Of a stretch of 64,000 nt of DNA, positions 63,928 to 64,000 are shown piece after piece (position 1 is the first letter of the stretch; each line of letters begins with the position of its first letter). Position numbers and translations under genes: made by a program. The notes beneath the pieces are model-generated. The model did not search any database and had not been told where the DNA came from. It was given only the letters and a program-made list of their open reading frames with translations. The DNA is from Mesorhizobium sp. (GTDB taxonomy: Bacteria; Pseudomonadota; Alphaproteobacteria; Rhizobiales; Rhizobiaceae), in NCBI GenBank assembly GCA_004017535.1, contig SAJS01000006.1, forward strand, positions 1-64,000. Direction: 5' to 3'.

Positions 63928-64000
63928 TTACAGCTTGATCCCGACATTCTTGGTCTGCACATAGCCCAAAAGGGCTTCCTGGCCTTTTTCTCGACCATAG
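63928..64000 (-). CDS. Aldehyde dehydrogenase, C-terminal end (partial)
   Basis: The window ends inside a minus-strand frame that terminates with TAA at 63928-63930 and reads YGREKGQEALLGYVQTKNVG then IKL. The GREKGxEAL...Y.Q.K.V pattern is the C-terminal signature of aldehyde dehydrogenases. Only 23 residues are present, so the substrate class is unknown. It is transcribed toward the LysR gene. Confidence 0.75.
   Translation of the reverse strand, partial: YGREKGQEALLGYVQTKNVGIKL

Overview
The window is a chromosomal segment of a high-GC alphaproteobacterium of the order Rhizobiales, most likely Mesorhizobium or a close relative. Three things support this. The gene order cox operon - DUF983 - SURF1 - ispH - thrB - rnhA is typical of the order, as are thrC - M16 peptidase - GNAT and dxs - tlyA - RNA methyltransferase. 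A CcrM-type GANTC methyltransferase is present. Several families of short dispersed palindromic intergenic repeats characteristic of rhizobia occur. No tRNA, rRNA, CRISPR array, prophage or replication origin was seen.

Layout. 0-2.2 kb: tail of an IS110-type transposase, a dispersed repeat, and a divergent MFS exporter/TetR pair with three identical-arm palindromes between them. 2.3-11.8 kb: mostly housekeeping genes. These are a membrane protein, bluB under a cobalamin riboswitch, a histone-deacetylase-like amidohydrolase, xseB, DUF2277, pirin, dxs, a small secreted protein with a CtrA-like box, a GFA protein, tlyA and an RNA methyltransferase. 11.9-16.0 kb: a large secreted caspase-fold protein whose catalytic His and Cys are both replaced, a bacterial transglutaminase-like cysteine proteinase, and a decayed stretch holding a frameshifted Sir2 remnant and a tiny antitoxin-like ORF. 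16.0-18.6 kb: tldD, a YbjN protein and an IalB-like protein. 18.9-28.1 kb: the aa3 cytochrome c oxidase operon with its assembly factors (coxB, coxA, ctaB, coxF, ctaG, coxC, DUF983, SURF1), then ispH, thrB and rnhA. 28.1-31 kb: DUF2938, a peroxiredoxin, a DsbD-like periplasmic protein and a YqgE protein. 31.1-37.3 kb: a minus-strand run thrC - M16 peptidase - GNAT - membrane GGDEF/EAL protein. 37.4-49.1 kb: a lipoprotein, a winged-helix/TPR regulator opposite a cupin, two HAD phosphatases, ccrM, mutY, DUF721, a DsbA-like lipoprotein and smc. 49.1-50.9 kb: an unusual HAD phosphatase/P-loop ATPase fusion.

51-64 kb reads as an accessory catabolic region. It holds an acetamidase/formamidase, an ornithine-cyclodeaminase-family protein overlapping an SDR, a divergent NAD-dependent epimerase-type dehydrogenase, a complete carbohydrate-type ABC importer ending in a good intrinsic terminator, a DSD1-family PLP enzyme paired with an M81 (MlrC-like) metallopeptidase, a LysR regulator and the C-terminal end of an aldehyde dehydrogenase. 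The mix of a sugar-type importer, dehydrogenases and amino-acid/imine enzymes suggests uptake and breakdown of a nitrogen-containing compound or sugar-amino-acid conjugate, but the substrate cannot be read from the sequence.

Likely coordination. Vitamin B12 supply is controlled at bluB by a riboswitch. Isoprenoid synthesis enters at dxs and leaves at ispH; ispH lies immediately downstream of the haem-copper oxidase module, whose ctaB uses a farnesyl donor. Threonine synthesis is split between thrB and thrC. CcrM and a CtrA-like box point to the alphaproteobacterial cell-cycle circuit. The best candidates for new biology are the pseudo-caspase with its repeat tail, the HAD-ATPase fusion, and the M81/DSD1/OCD catabolic region.
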